Of a stretch of DNA of 64,000 nucleotides, positions 33,219 through 46,044 are shown piece by piece. The stretch lies in contig CM056734.1 in NCBI GenBank assembly GCA_029844215.1, forward strand, positions 17,308,501-17,372,500. Reading direction: 5' to 3'. The DNA is from Przewalskia tangutica. Its lineage: Eukaryota; Streptophyta; Magnoliopsida; Solanales; Solanaceae. Each line of letters begins with the position of its first letter. Within the stretch, counting starts at the first letter, position 1. The notes beneath the pieces were generated by a model that had not been told where the DNA came from, made no database searches, and worked only from the letters and a program-made list of their open reading frames with translations. The position numbers and the translations under genes were made by a program.

Positions 33219-35221
33219 ATTCATATACATTTAGCTTGTTTCATCTATGTATGTGGTTCATTGTCGCCTTCTCTAGATGTAACTCGTGCCCTTTTACTTG
33301 GGAGTAGATGGATAGTGACTGTCCAATCCCTTCAGATTCCTCTTTTCATTTGAAGTTTTTAAAATGATGGATATTTGTTGATGTAAAAATTAGGGCACTC
33401 GTGTTCCTTCGCTGTAGTGGTAAACACAAACTGCATTACCTTAATCTTTACTGTTTTCCAGAATAATGTTTGTAATCATTTACATAATCCTGTGCTTCCT
33501 AAAAGTTTAATCTTTTTTTGTTTGGGTCAAATCTACATTATTCACACGATGTCATAGTTGGAAAAAGTACTACGAAATGGGTAAGTAACAACAACAAAAA
33601 GTAACAAATCTGGAAATGAAACAAGAAAAGTGGTTATTCAATCTATCTTTAAGATAATATTGTTTCATATTAATCATTTAACAGCTATTGACAATTCGAC
33701 TTCCAAGATAAAACAACAACAAATAATTGAGTAAAGGATGACTCAATTGTTTACTAAAAGAAGGGTCTTTGAGCGTATGGAAAATTGCTTAGAGAGGAAG
33801 AACTTGGAAATTTTGAGATTGTGTTCTTCAATAGTGTCAATGACATCAATTTATATTGTGATCAAAATGTCTTCCCAAATAGCCAAGTAATGGCCTTCAA
33901 TGCCATGTAATGACCTTTAATTTGAGGTTACAATTCAGTCAAATAATGGCTGAATTCATGAGGCACATAATGAAAAATTAATGCTTCAAAATCAACCCAA
34001 GAAACAGTCAATTTTCGTTCCCAACGGTCACACTGGTGCCGAGGCGCCACGACGCTTCAACTCCAGTAGCTTCTCAGTGATTTATCGTGAGGCGCCACAG
34101 TCCTTCACGGCTCCGCGACGATTTCTAACTCGTTTCATCTTTTACCCATCTTTTACCCATTGTATATTCCTTCATTCATTTACTAACGTGAAACCACTTG
34201 TTATTTGACCAATAACCCTCTATTATTTCATGTCTCAAACGTTTTGTTTACGTACCAATATCTCTTTCACTAGAAAAATTTACGATCCTTGATACAACGT
34301 GTGCACGTGTGTGGAAACGACGTTTCTGACGTGCGAGGCCTCAATTGTTCAAGTAATAAATAATATAATTAACTTTATTTCATGTTAATAAATTTCTAAT
34401 ATTCATTTATGTCTTGATACTTTATTGGGGAAGAGGGGAATATATGAGAGCATCTACGGTTAATACACACTGGAAAATTAGCGCAGGCAAACGACTCGTT
34501 TCAATCATTTAGTTGAAGAAGAATGTTCAAGGTGTAGACAGTAGAGTAAACGGGAAAAAGCGAAAAAACGGAGTGAAGATCCGAACATCTGGAGCTTATG
34601 TAAGGGTGATAAAAAATTTAATCAATTAATTGTTAAAATAAATGGCTCCCTGGAAGAACAAGGATTAGGGGTAAGGTCTACGTTTAAATTGGATATGTTG
34701 ATTTTGTTATTGTAATAACAGGTGTTACTTTTCCCGAAAATGTATATCTAGAGTGTTCATAGTTTGCACGGAATACTCTGACTTGATTTTCGTAAACAAA
34801 GATTTCTTTAAACGGAACACTATCATACCTAGGGGTGTTATCGGTTCCGGACCGAGACCGGACCGATAAGGTTTCGGTCCTGGGACGAGATCCGGGACCG
34901 GTAAGATTTTTTCGAACCGAGTCCGGGGCCCAGATTAAAAAAAAAAAATCAATATTGAAATTGACATTTTCGGACACATTACCACGAAATTGGAACGTTG
35001 AAATCTATTGTATATCGCGAGATATTTAGCTTTGAAAAGAGAAAAAACGTAACAATTTGAGGGAAAAGTGAAATTGATTGCCAAGAAGGACATTTTTTGA
35101 GAAATCGGTTGAATCAAACGGACGTCCGAACGCAGACCATTTAAAGTTTCACCAATTTACAACTAATTAGGGCTGACTGGGCTGGATGGGGGTGTTACCG
35201 GGTTACCGGTCCGGCTCCTTA
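33219..35221. other. MRF 3' UTR and spacer
   Basis: The 3' UTR probably occupies the first 250-300 bases. A block with repeated GGCGCCAC and CGACG motifs at about 34035-34120 may be LTR debris. At 34829 a TAGGGGTGTTATCGGTTCCG sequence with repeated CGGACCG motifs resembles a hAT left end, and a similar direct copy lies near 35190. No inverted partner or target duplication was found, so no element is called. Confidence 0.4.
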
Positions 35222-36048
35222 TCAATGTCTTCTTTTTATACTTCATCCATCTCAATTTATGTGGCACCATTTAACTGTACACAAAATTTAAAAAATAAGG
35301 GAAAACTTTGTTATGTTACCAAATTGCCCTTACTTTAGTGCCTACTTTGTTGACTTTCTTCACAATGAGTACATGTTTAAAATTAAAGAAATGTGATTCA
35401 TTTTGAAACATACTAAAAAGAAAATGATGTAACATAAATTGGGACGGAGGGAATACCAAAAAGTAGAGCACAACTGTACAAAGGAGCATCTCAATCAAAC
35501 TGGATTGGAGATGACCACCAAAAGAAATAGGAACATACTAAGCTTAACTGATTGAACCAACATAAATTAATAACAAGCCAAAGAATATAGCTACTACTGT
35601 CCTCCTTGAAATCTTGATCCTTTTTTCCTACTTTTGCAGAACTCGTCCTTCTTTCCCTTTTTCTTCTCTTTCAATAAACCCATACTGCTTTTAACTATTC
35701 CCATTAAAGCACTCTTATCCTTCCTGTTCTTTATGGCAGCTTTTACATCTAGAATTGACCGGAGCTTCTCATATGATTCAGCATCAGGCACTTGCCAGTT
35801 TTTCACCATCTGCTTGTGAAAATAAAATGCCCTCTTGAAATCCCGCACACGGATGAAGGCATATATCATTGTGGAATATGTAATAGAATCAGGTTTTAGA
35901 TTAAGTGCTGCCATCTCCTTCAAAGGCTGTGGCAACCTTGATTCTTGTCCTCCCCTCGCATATGCATTAATCAACATGTTGTATGTCATTACTGTTGGCT
36001 GTAACCCAAGCTTCCCAAACTCACAAATTACATCTCTTGCTTCGACAT
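35222..36048 (-). pseudogene. Duplicated 3' end of the PPR gene
   Basis: Near-identical to 22054-22882, including the Stowaway MITE and 3' UTR. The minus-strand frame from VEARDVICEFGKLGLQPT to the stop (35594) is still open, with a few substitutions (for example WQVPD for RQVPD and FCKSR for FWKSR). It lacks the start and the first three quarters of the protein. It ends exactly where a gypsy LTR begins at 36049, so the copy was once longer and was interrupted. The donor lies 13.2 kb away in the same orientation. Confidence 0.93.
35241..35453. mobile_element. Stowaway MITE carried in the duplication
   Basis: Counterpart of 22073-22287, flanked by TA (35239-35240 and 35454-35455), with slightly worn ends CTTCATCCATCTCAATTTAT and GGGACGGAGGGAA. 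Confidence 0.85.
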
Positions 36049-38480
36049 TGTCACGACCCAAACCGGAGCGCCGCGACGGGCGCCCGGATCTCACCCGCCG
36101 GGTATCTCAAATCACACAATACAATAAGCATGGACTAAGCCGAAAAGAATTATGAAAGCTCTTGACCAGAAAACTGACTTATACATATATACATGACCAC
36201 GTTAAGGCCGATAAGGCCATACAAAATCACTATCCACAGGACATCTGTCTACAAGTCTCTAAAGAGTATACGACATCAAAATATCATATCAAGACTAGAC
36301 TGCAACTTTGAAACAAATAGAGTGCTCCGACATTAGCTGAACCAACTACCTACCAACGTGAACCATCACTTTCCTTAACTGTACCTGCGGGCATGAACAC
36401 AAAAGTGGGATCGATGAAATAATGTCTTCGAGTATGTAAAACATAAGATCGTAAGAAAGATCATAACTGACCAAAATATATCATGAGATAAGTATAATAA
36501 TCAAATTACCATTTCAACTGTGTCATATACGAATGAGAGTCGACAGTGTCTTATACAGTGAGAGTCATGTATGTCCATATAAAATCATCACATATATATA
36601 AAATGTCCGGCCCTCTGGTGTGGGACGCGGCGAAATGTACTATCCTGGTATCTGTATCCGCATCATATGTACATAAACTGCCCGACCCTCCAGGGAAGGA
36701 CGCGGTGAACATATAAGGTATACTGTCCGGTCCATTCTGGGACGCGGTAAAGTCGTGTAAGGTATATTGTCCGGTCCATCCTGGAACGTGGTAAAGTCAT
36801 ATAAGGTATACTGCTCGGCCCATTCTGGAACACGATAAAGTCATATACGATATCTGCGCGCGTATCTGTCTGGCCCGAGATGCGATGAAATGATATAATC
36901 ACATTAGCATGAATAAAATATCATGAGTAGTTTTATACATATCAAATCATCACTTGTCTCTCAATGGACTCTCAATGGAATAGATAAAAGGCACTATCAT
37001 ATCATGTATCATTTTAAATCCTCCTTTGAAAAATCAAGGCACTTATCCTATCATGAATTATTTTAAAACATCATTTGGAAACTACATAAAATCATTAAAT
37101 GAACTTTTTACTAGAAAATTAAAGGTACTTCTCATGACACATATCTTTAGGAATTAAACTGTGTAGAAATCATGTACGTCCGCCGTACGTTCATTTCATA
37201 TAAATCATGCCAAAAGAAGGAAGAAATAGTTCACATACCGTTTGTCGTCTGTACCAACTCGATAATCTAAATTTGTTTCGCTCCTCTAGCTAACATTATG
37301 GAAACATCTGAATCGATTTGCCTAATTAATTCTTATATGAGCCGTGAGTAATTTATATTTATAATAATCTTATCTAATCAACTGTGAACTAGCAAATGTA
37401 AAATAAATTTGTTATATCTTAGTTTCTATGCATATGGTATTCTAAAATGATTTTAATATAATTGTTTGTCGATACCTTTTTTTTTACTTAGCAATGCAAT
37501 GACTTATTTTAACACGTCTACTGAAAATATACCTACTTAATTATTAAACTAATCTCAGCACTTAATACTTATCAGTTACTTTAAATTAGCAAAGTCAAAT
37601 CGATTTCAGTGCTTACTAAAAACTCTTATAAATATCAACATCTCTCTCATATGCCTCAATAAGGACTTAGGAACAATTTAGACATGTTTTTAGCATAGAA
37701 TCAATAACATGAATATTCCTTAACTTCTAAGATTAGAATAAATTATGGAGCAATATCACAATTATATTTTATACGTAGAATATGCTAAAAGAAAAGAGAA
37801 TTTGTCTTAACATACCTCGAATATTGAACTGGCTGGAAATGATTACGTACGACAATCCAAAGTGAAGAACTCAACTACACTGCTCACGTTTTTTTTTTGA
37901 ACCAAGCTATTTTCTAAAACTAGAAAACACTTTCTTTAATCTACAACTTCTTTCACATATCAAATTACTACCACTCTTAAAGGGGGAATATATAATTGCT
38001 ATAAAGGCTGGGAAAGAGTGACTTCTTAATTTGGAGGTAGTCAAATTGGGAAAGAAAAAAAAAATTGAAAAGAATTAAAGGGCTGAGGCAACCGTGAAAG
38101 ATTGTTGATATTTAAGAATATAATTGTGATAATGTAGTCTCCCATGAACTGTCACCAACCCATATTGGTCCTTAGTCATTTAGGAATTAATCCTAAGGCT
38201 ACACGTACATACCTTCCTCCGTTAATAATTAGTCGATCCCACAATTAATTAATTATACATACAATTAATTTTAGATCCCACTAATAAACTCATAAGACCT
38301 TCGTATATTCGATATCATAATTCTTGTAATATGACACTAGTCTATAACTTTCTTAAACACATATCAAATTTATTCTTGCTCCTGTCGTCACACTCGTTAC
38401 ATCTAAAATTATCCGGGGTTCGGGTCTGCTCGCCCACGTTTATGTGCTCAAATCATAACTCGAGAATACGAGGTGTTACA
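36049..38480 (-). repeat. 3' LTR (about 2.43 kb) of the minus-strand gypsy element
   Basis: Bounded by TGTCACGACCC at 36049 and GGTGTTACA at 38480 (plus-strand view). Between 36600 and 36880 it contains several copies of a unit with GTCCGG.CCATTCTGG.ACGCGGTAAAGTC. This is the same motif that is expanded in gypsy B at 62.4-62.9 kb, in reverse. Confidence 0.85.
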
Positions 38481-41041
38481 TCATCTCCCCCTTAAAAACA
38501 TTTGTCCTCGAATATTAGGGTGCTATCTCTACTCAGGTCATGTAATGAAAGAGGTACGATTACACATTCACATTAACTTAAATAATGTAAAATTTATTCT
38601 AGTTTCGGCAAATTGGAAAGAAACATTCCATAACATGACGTTGTGAGTGGTACACCAATTATATCTGATGTGTATATCAAATATATATTTTTTTTATAAA
38701 AGAGGACAATAAACATGGTACCTAGCATTACCAGTTTCACGTGATTTTAAGGGCACAAGGAGGTATACAAGCAAGTTAACTCACACAAGACTGTCAACTG
38801 AATATCATTTCTTTAAGACACATTCTATTAAGAAGGCATAGAAGTAGATATCTGAATTCCTTCATAACTTAGACCCATCATATATGACTCAAATCAAATG
38901 AAGTGTTAATGGCTAAGGTACAACAACCTCCAAGCCTCAAATTTGTCTTAAGAAACGTAACTTATTTCAACTTAAAATGAAGCAAAAATAATTCTTAAAA
39001 TGCAGTAAAAACAACCCTCAAATGCAGTCACTGTTGGCAGGGAACCAGTAGTAACAAATAGCAGTGAAACAATCGCCAAGTAATAGCAAGACAACAACCA
39101 TCTTAAAGTGTAGCATAACAGCTAAACAACTATGCTTTGCAGCAGAAAAATAGCTACAGATGTGGTGACAAAAATGTTCACCGTTGCAGCAGCAGCTTGT
39201 GCAGTAAAAATTTGTTTCTAGTGTAGCATTTGTTTTTCAGGGAGTTACAAAAATAGCAACTCCTTAGATGACACATTACAACAACAAATGGCAACAGTTT
39301 AAGGTGCAACAATTATAGCAAATGACAGTAAAGCAGCAGTCAACCAGCAGTAATAAGTAACACCAGAAATAACCATAGAACTTGACAAGCTAGATACTAA
39401 CTGGAATAATCTAAGCAACATTAGTAGATTAATCAGATACCCCAACATAGCCATAGATAACAGAATCCAATTTAAGTCAGTTTTATCTAATTAAACAAGA
39501 TCTCAAACTATCATGTTAACACTAATTCAGGCATAAACAGTCTGCATATCAATTAACACAGATTCATTTATTAAATTCATGTTGAATCAATTGCAAGAAC
39601 TTATCAAGACAACCTCATTCCACCACATTCAGATCTCAGTTTAAACTTAAACTGTCCCTATATGATCTTTTGAAGCACCATCAATTTTCATATTCAGGTT
39701 CCATATATATTTAAGTACTTCACAACCCATAAGTTCCTCTTAAATTCATGTTAAGGCTGCTTTTATATCATATTTAATCTCAACTCTTTCATATGCATAC
39801 CATTTAACCAAATGCACAACCAAACAGACTTATGAAGCCTATCCAGCAGACCTCTCAAATCAACACAGAGATCACATGTGTCAGGCTAACAAAACAGAAA
39901 AGGAAAACTACATTATATTTCTTGCAGGTTTGCACACAGAGATGTACAAAGGACTGACTCAAATTAACTTAACACCTCAACAAGATATTAAAATAGAACA
40001 GGACAATGCAACACAACAATGTCAGGGTAATTTCATACTCAACCTGCTTATACAAAATGAATTATATAGAGGATAACACATACATATATTCTTAAGCATC
40101 ACAACACCCTATAAATAGCATATAGGATCAACTTTGGACCTTACCCAATGTACATGGTTATAATTAAGATATTCCAGTAACTTGGTAAACATTTAGAAAT
40201 CAATACACTTACCATATTATACACTTACTATCAAACAGAGGTAAAATACCAATTTCGTGAAGGCCTAGTGATTTCTTAGGTCATATACACATATTCATTT
40301 CATATGGACATAAGACACACCAAGGAATAATCACAACTAATATACTGCATATCATTTTTTTATCATACGAAAACATATTCATATCTTCATAACATTAAGC
40401 AGTACAACAATCTTATCATTCAATATACATAGTTCATTTATTTCTCGATTACTCTAATATGTAATCATGTATCAAATACCGAATCACATGAATCAAGTCA
40501 TCAACAGGCTTAAAATAGTTTTAAGAAAAAACATTTTGTTAATATTCATAACTCACACTTATCATATATACCACATACTTTCACCAAAATCAAACATAAG
40601 ATATCATATTCAAGAAGGCCTTGGATATCTAAGGTCTCAACGACTATTTAACATTCTAAGGTTCTCAAATATTCTGCATTCCAAGCTTACATTACCTCCC
40701 CTCCGTATACGAGTGAGATAACTTCTCATAACCTCGAATTCGTATTGCTTTTCTGGCGTATCATTCGTCAAGTAAAGTCACCCATTTACTGAACACGAAT
40801 ATGATTTAACTGAAGTCTTTTTGGTAGTCGACACTTATCGAAACTGTAACAGGCACGAGTTAAACTCGAATTCTTAAAACTCAGCTCTACTGCTCGATTT
40901 ACAAGATGAAAGAATGGAAACCATCCCTAAATGCCAGGCAGCCTCCTGCGTATAAGTATGGTGCACAATATACTCATACACAAGACTCTACTAGACACGG
41001 GTTGTAGACTCCATAGGACAGACATGCTCTGATACTAAGTT

Positions 41042-41730
41042 TGTCACGATCCAAATCGGAGGACCGCGACGGGCGCCCGAATCTCATCCGTCGGGTACCC
41101 CAAATCACACCATCACTGTATAATCACAATAAGCATGGACTAAGCCGAAAAGAATTATGAAAGCTCTTGACCAGAAAACTTATACATATATACATGTCCA
41201 AGTTAAGGCAGATAAGGCCATACAAAATCACTATCCACAGGACATATGTCTACAAGACTCTAAAGAGTATACGACATCAAAATATCATACCAAGACTAGA
41301 CTGCAACTTTGGAACAAATAGAGTGCTCTGACATCAGCTGAACCAGCAACCTACCAGCGTGAACCATCACTTTCCTTAACTGTACCTGCGGGCATGAACG
41401 CAGCCCCCCGAGGAAAGGGGGGTCAGTACGAAATAATGTATTGAGTATGTAAAACATGAAGTACTGTAAAAAAGATCATAACTGGCCAAATGATATCATG
41501 AGACAAATATAATAATCAAATTACCATTTCAACTGTGTCATATACGAATGAGAGTCAACTGTGCCTTATACAGTGAGAATCATGTATGTTCATATAAAAT
41601 CATCACATATACATAAACTGTCCGGCCCTCTGGTGAGGGACGCGGTGAAATGTACTATCTTGGGTATCTGTACCCGCATCATATGTACATAAAATGTCCG
41701 GCCCTCCAGGGAAGGACACGTGTTTATCTT
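41042..41730 (-). repeat. Truncated 5' LTR of the same element
   Basis: Aligns with 36049-36690. The alignment stops inside the GC-rich repeat zone (GGCCCTCCAGGGAAGGACACG), and unrelated sequence follows. It contains a segment (CCCCCCGAGGAAAGGGGGGT near 41405) absent from the other LTR here but present in gypsy A near 57650. Confidence 0.85.
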
Positions 41731-43146
41731 GGGAGACAAGTTGTCAATAGCCATTAAAGGATTCATACGTGGCAATATTGTCTTAAAGGTAGAGTGAATA
41801 TCACTCGACTCAGCAGCACCCTTGTAACACGTCCAGATTTAGTTTCTCTTGATTTCAGGTTATAAAAATCAAGAGGTTTGCTGCAGTTCCAACGAAGATC
41901 TCAAGATCTAAGACTCCAAGACAGATTTAAGACACAAGATCAAGATCATAACACTTGTTGTTATCACAACACTTGTTGTTATCACAACACATGTTAGACT
42001 TCAAGTCTGTTGTATTGTAATTGTTTATTTTTTTTAAGCACTAATAGTTGTTGTAAATTATTCTCGTACATCCATTGTGTAACTCACAACAATAAGATGT
42101 TGATCTGGATAACTAAATGAAAATGGGTGTATGAGCAAAGAAACAGTTTTTTATATTAATGAATAGTGATAACTGGCCATAAATGGAGCAATAACAATGA
42201 AGTTCGCCGGGAAATCAGACCATCGCCGGAAAATTACTAAGAAGCAATCTTAACATCATTAAAAATATAGCATATTTAAATTAATTTTTATGTATATATA
42301 ATAAATATTAAATTCTCTTGATTTTTTATTTATTTACTCCTTTATATTTTTTAAACCCCTTATTGAAAATTCTGACTCTATCATTGCTTGCATATACATA
42401 CTGTTTTTAGTTTAGATGAATTGAATTGTTATCATGAATTAAATTTTATGATTACATTTTTTTTTATCTATATGTCATCTTTTTTTAATAAATCAGATAG
42501 TTCAATAACTGAATCAAATATAAAATATTCATTTGTATCTTTATATACTTTAATTTATGTCTCAAATATAATTTTGTTGTTTAAGTTAATATTTCTTGAA
42601 TAATTTTTAATTATTTTTTTATTTAAATTATATATTTATTATGTTTAAATATAAATTAAAATATTATATATATTTAGATGATGAAAAATAATCAGTCATA
42701 ATCATTCAATATTCAGATCTACATATAACATCTTAATATTCTAGATTATTCCAGAAGCAAGAGTGTTATTTTTCTTGGTGCCACTTAAGGAATTGTTTAA
42801 GGTGTCTGAGCTGGTTGAGATGAGACGCATTGATGGATTTGGGTTGGATACGGAAGTGGTGTTTAGGAAGAAGAAGAAGAAAAGGAAAGCAATTCAATTA
42901 TTGTTATCTTATCTTCATTAGGTTTTTGTTAAATTATTTTATTTATCTCTAAATTACTTATAGTTTATTTGATTGGTGAAGAAGAGACCATGTAAACGAT
43001 AGAAATAGAGAATACTCCGTTCCATTTTAGGTGGAACTCTTCCCTTTTTTAAAGGGTTGTTTAACTACGCTTATAAGTAATTTTCAGCTTATGTACGTGT
43101 TTAGTAGATAAGTTAGCTTTTTGCATTTGAAAGATGATTTAATAAA
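41731..43146. other. Unclassified segment with promoter-like block
   Basis: It opens with a short frame (FILGDKLSIAIKGFIRGNIV) that stops within 30 codons, then a TATA-like TATAAAAA near 41862. An 18-bp unit (AACACTTGTTGTTATCAC) repeated 2.5 times lies near 41950-41990. AT-rich sequence follows to about 42750. A basic frame (..ELVEMRRIDGFGLDTEVVFR then KKKKKRKAIQ) ends at about 42922. It could be retroelement or old pararetrovirus debris; no diagnostic motif was found. Confidence 0.3.
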
Positions 43147-43290
43147 AAAAAAAGGCAGTCCGATGCATTAAGTTCCCGCTATTCGCGAGGTCCAGGGAAG
43201 GGCCGGATCACAAGGGTCTATTGTACGCAATTTTATCTTGCATTTCTGTAAGAGACTGTTTCAACGACTTGAACATGTGATCTTCATGTC
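43147..43290 (-). mobile_element. Au-type SINE, reverse orientation
   Basis: The plus strand reads CCCGCTATTCGCGAGGTCCA, GGGCCGGATCACAAGGGTCT, ATTGTACGCA and TGCATTTCTGTAAGAGACTG. These are the Au SINE blocks in reverse order. Confidence 0.8.
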
Positions 43291-43394
43291 ACGTAACAAC
43301 AACTTTACGAGTTCTTTTTATTTAACCTTTTTAACATTGACTTCTTTGGATTCACTTAGATATAAAAGCTCACCATTTTACTAGGAGAGAAAAG

Positions 43395-43961
43395 TAGGGA
43401 TGAGCGAGTTCGGGTACTCTACCATTTTGAACTATCCGGATCCTACCCTGTAAAATACCAATTTCTGAATTTAATATCTGAAATCTACTCGTATCAATCA
43501 TTACCCAGAACCTACCCGGACCCTGCGATTCCGGGTAGGTTCCCGGGTAACTCTGTAACGGAAAGCACATTTCAACTTACAGTATGCATCCAAAGCAATC
43601 AGAATATTTAGGCACCATAATTAGAACTTATGACCACTCAAACGTTATATGAAAAGAGAAACAACATATTTCCATATAATTAGCTTGAGAGGAGAAGCAA
43701 TCTTCCGCTTATCTAATGTACAAGAATTTACTGCTTTCTTAATCCATCATCAGTTCTTCACAGTGGGTTTATAGGGTTCGGGTATCGGTTTTGGGTCCGG
43801 ATACTCGATCTCTATTTTTGGAATCGAAACTGGACCCGACATCTATCGGTTCTTAATTATTATCTGAAACCTACCCGTTATTCTAATATATCTACCCGAA
43901 ACCTATTCGTTAGTATTGGTTTCGGTCGGGTATCTGGTACCCTGTACCCTTACTCACCCTA
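43395..43961. mobile_element. Non-autonomous hAT transposon (567 bp)
   Basis: The ends TAGGGATGAGCGAGTTCGGG and, inverted, TAGGGTGAGTAAGGGTACAG are flanked by a perfect 8-bp duplication GAGAAAAG (43387-43394 and 43962-43969). Subterminal regions are rich in CGGGTA / ACCCGA motifs, a usual feature of hAT ends. No transposase frame. Confidence 0.9.
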
Positions 43962-43969
43962 GAGAAAAG

Positions 43970-44490
43970 TATGACATGACGCATATAATTCTCATTCTCT
44001 CTCTCCTTTACTTGAGTTTGGCTCCTCATTGTTACATTTTCTATTACTATCTTCAAGTACGCATTTGAATGAATTCTATTTGTGCTACCTAATTTTTAAA
44101 GGCCTAGACTTATTAACTTAGCAAGTATATTAACCATACAAAAAGTTATAATAAAACTTGAAAATGGTACATTCTTGAATGAAACCAATAGTTGTAAAGA
44201 AGACGAGGATGATACAATTTGCTTGACTTTTTTAATATGTGGAGGAGACATGGATGTTCAACCAAATAACGAACTCTTTTTGTGTGAGTAGTAGAAAAAG
44301 TTAAATTAGTTAAGTCACTGATAGAGAATGAATAAAGTTCAAAAGGGACTACTACAACAATATATATGTGAATACAGTTTGGGATTCCATAGGGATAATG
44401 CCACCAAAACATTTTTCCCAAAAAAATAAGGCAGGGCCACTTAGCTTCTCACGGATACACACAATACAACAAATACAAAGTGGCCATGCA
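43970..44490. other. Spacer, nothing recognised
   Basis: AT-rich sequence between the hAT element and a degenerate SINE. No gene or element evidence. Confidence 0.4.
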
Positions 44491-44499
44491 AGAATTAAT

Positions 44500-44695
44500 G
44501 CAGAAGAAGAGAATACGACCGCAAGGCCACACGAGTTCGATCCTCGATAAACCTTCGGTTGGCGCACACATGGCCACAAGTGTGGTTTACATACCGACGT
44601 GGTTGTTTGCTATCACAACCGGGGAGTTTACTCTGCAAGACTCGAAAGAAGAATGCGGTGCGGCCTTCACAACAAAAACAAATACAAAGTGAATC
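44500..44695 (+). mobile_element. Degenerate tRNA-headed SINE
   Basis: ACCGCAAGGCCACACGAGTT then CGATCC matches the B-box region of the SINE at 21400. GACGTGGTTGTTTGCTATC and GAGTTTACTCTGCAAGACTC match its body. The head is truncated and the tail is CAACAAAAACAAA. Confidence 0.65.
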
Positions 44696-45269
44696 AGTCA
44701 TATGAATTGAATCAACTTCCATCCGAAAAGCCATCAGTACAACAACATACTAGTATAAATCAACAAATGAGGTCTGAAAATGATAGAATATACACATACT
44801 TTATTTCTGTCTTGCGAAGGTAGATAAGTTATTTATGCAAAATCTCGACTCAAGTAACGCGTATCAAAGCAAATTTAAAAGGAGAAAACAAAAGTAACGA
44901 AGACAATAGCAAATAATAGGTGAAGCATTATAAAGCATGCCGAGAAAAGGAACAATAACCACAACAAAATAAACGATAATCGAAGCACAACAAATAATAG
45001 GTAGTAGCCGAAATTGAGGTACTGAGTATAGTGCAAATACTATTGATATGCAATGAGAAACCTATCTGGCAGAACAGCGAAAAGGCATCAATAATTGGAT
45101 TTAAATTTTATAAATTACCAGTATAAAGATTCTTTTCATTACTAATGTAATTTTTTTTTATTATAATAGATTGGTTATATTGTTATCTGATTACTAAATT
45201 AGTACTTTTAGTAAAAATTTACTGGTTATTAACTTATAAATACTTAATGGTGTAAAAACTTTAATACCA
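44696..45269. other. AT-rich spacer
   Basis: No coding or repeat signature was resolved in this stretch. Confidence 0.4.
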
Positions 45270-45612
45270 TCAATACATAAAATGTTGGCTGAAGATCGAG
45301 TTTGCAGCCTTCACGTTGCAAGTTCGATCCCCTCCGGATACGTTCTTCGGGGCATATGTCTCGTATTAAAGCGTGGTAGCTTAACCGCACGGGCATGTTG
45401 CAGTGTGGGATGATCCTCCCCTCCTCATGTGAGGGGGTCAGCCTTGTAGCATTGGTCCGTTGGTGGCGATCAGACATCGAACGCGTGCACATCTCGCGAT
45501 TTACCGGCGATGCCGCTAGGGCGGGTTCCATCGCCTCCGTGAGCCTAGTAAAGATTTGCAGTGCAATGATATGCAGATACGCCATCCCGGCACGGATTAT
45601 CAAAAAAAAAAA
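45270..45612 (+). mobile_element. Long SINE-like element with A-tail
   Basis: The sequence is GC-rich against an AT-rich background. It has a B-box-like CAAGTTCGATCCCCTCC near the left end, a GTGAGGGGGTCAGCCTTGTA middle, CGATTTACCGGCGATGCCGC, and an end CCCGGCACGGATTATC plus A12. At about 340 bp it is longer than the other SINEs here. No target duplication was found, and the family is not identified. Confidence 0.55.
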
Positions 45613-46040
45613 ATGATCTGTTATACTATATTGTGGCGATCTTTTTGAATGTGATAGTTGAGAATATTAATTCTCCAGTCAGCCAATTTTTCCCGTCATG
45701 TTCTGGCTTTAACATCTGGCTGCTTTCACATTTAAGCGAAATATAGAAGAAAATACTTTTTCGGTTCTAGTACAAGTCAAGTTTAAATTTGCAAAACAAT
45801 AATTCAGTGATAGAAGTGTGCAATTGGAACTTGGATTCATGCACTTCCTTTGTAAAAGTTTAATGCAACAAGAAATGTCCATAGGGGTGGCTAGCTCTAT
45901 GCAAGTGTCAGCTTCTGACTTTTGCTTTAGAAGAAGGACTACGTAAATCACAACAGAACCTAAAATGGGTAACCACTACGATTCAATGCTTTTGGTTTTG
46001 CTCTACTTTTTTTTTGCTTGATCCTATCTGATTCCACCCA
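45613..46040. other. Spacer, nothing recognised
   Basis: No open frame with protein-like character and no repeat ends. Confidence 0.35.
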
Positions 46041-46044
46041 AAGA

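Larger units (their letters stand above)
36049..41730 (-). mobile_element. Non-autonomous Ty3/gypsy element with degenerate 5' LTR
   Basis: On the minus strand: a partial 5' LTR (41730-41042, ending ..GATCGTGACA), a PBS-like TAGTATCAGAGCATG just inside, a leader, a non-coding interior (41041-38481), a polypurine tract (TTTTTAAGGGGGAGATGA) and a 3' LTR (38480-36049, TGTAACACCTCG ... GGGTCGTGACA). The interior of 2.56 kb has no gag, protease, RT or integrase frame. The leader next to the PBS is closely similar to the one at 58114-58240 in the gag-bearing gypsy A, so this is a coding-less member of the same family. The 5' LTR is cut at about 41730, and the expected other half of the PPR copy is absent. 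Confidence 0.85.

Noticed and set aside
34829..35220. hAT-like element from TAGGGGTGTTATCGG
   Set aside because: Left-end resemblance only. The similar right-hand sequence is in direct, not inverted, orientation and no target duplication was found.
36600..36880. CRISPR-like array (repeats with spacers)
   Set aside because: The repeats are contiguous minisatellite units inside a gypsy LTR in a plant genome, without unique spacers.
44146..44734. Several overlapping open frames of 70-91 codons
   Set aside because: They overlap on both strands of a degenerate SINE and spacer; no protein-like conservation seen.
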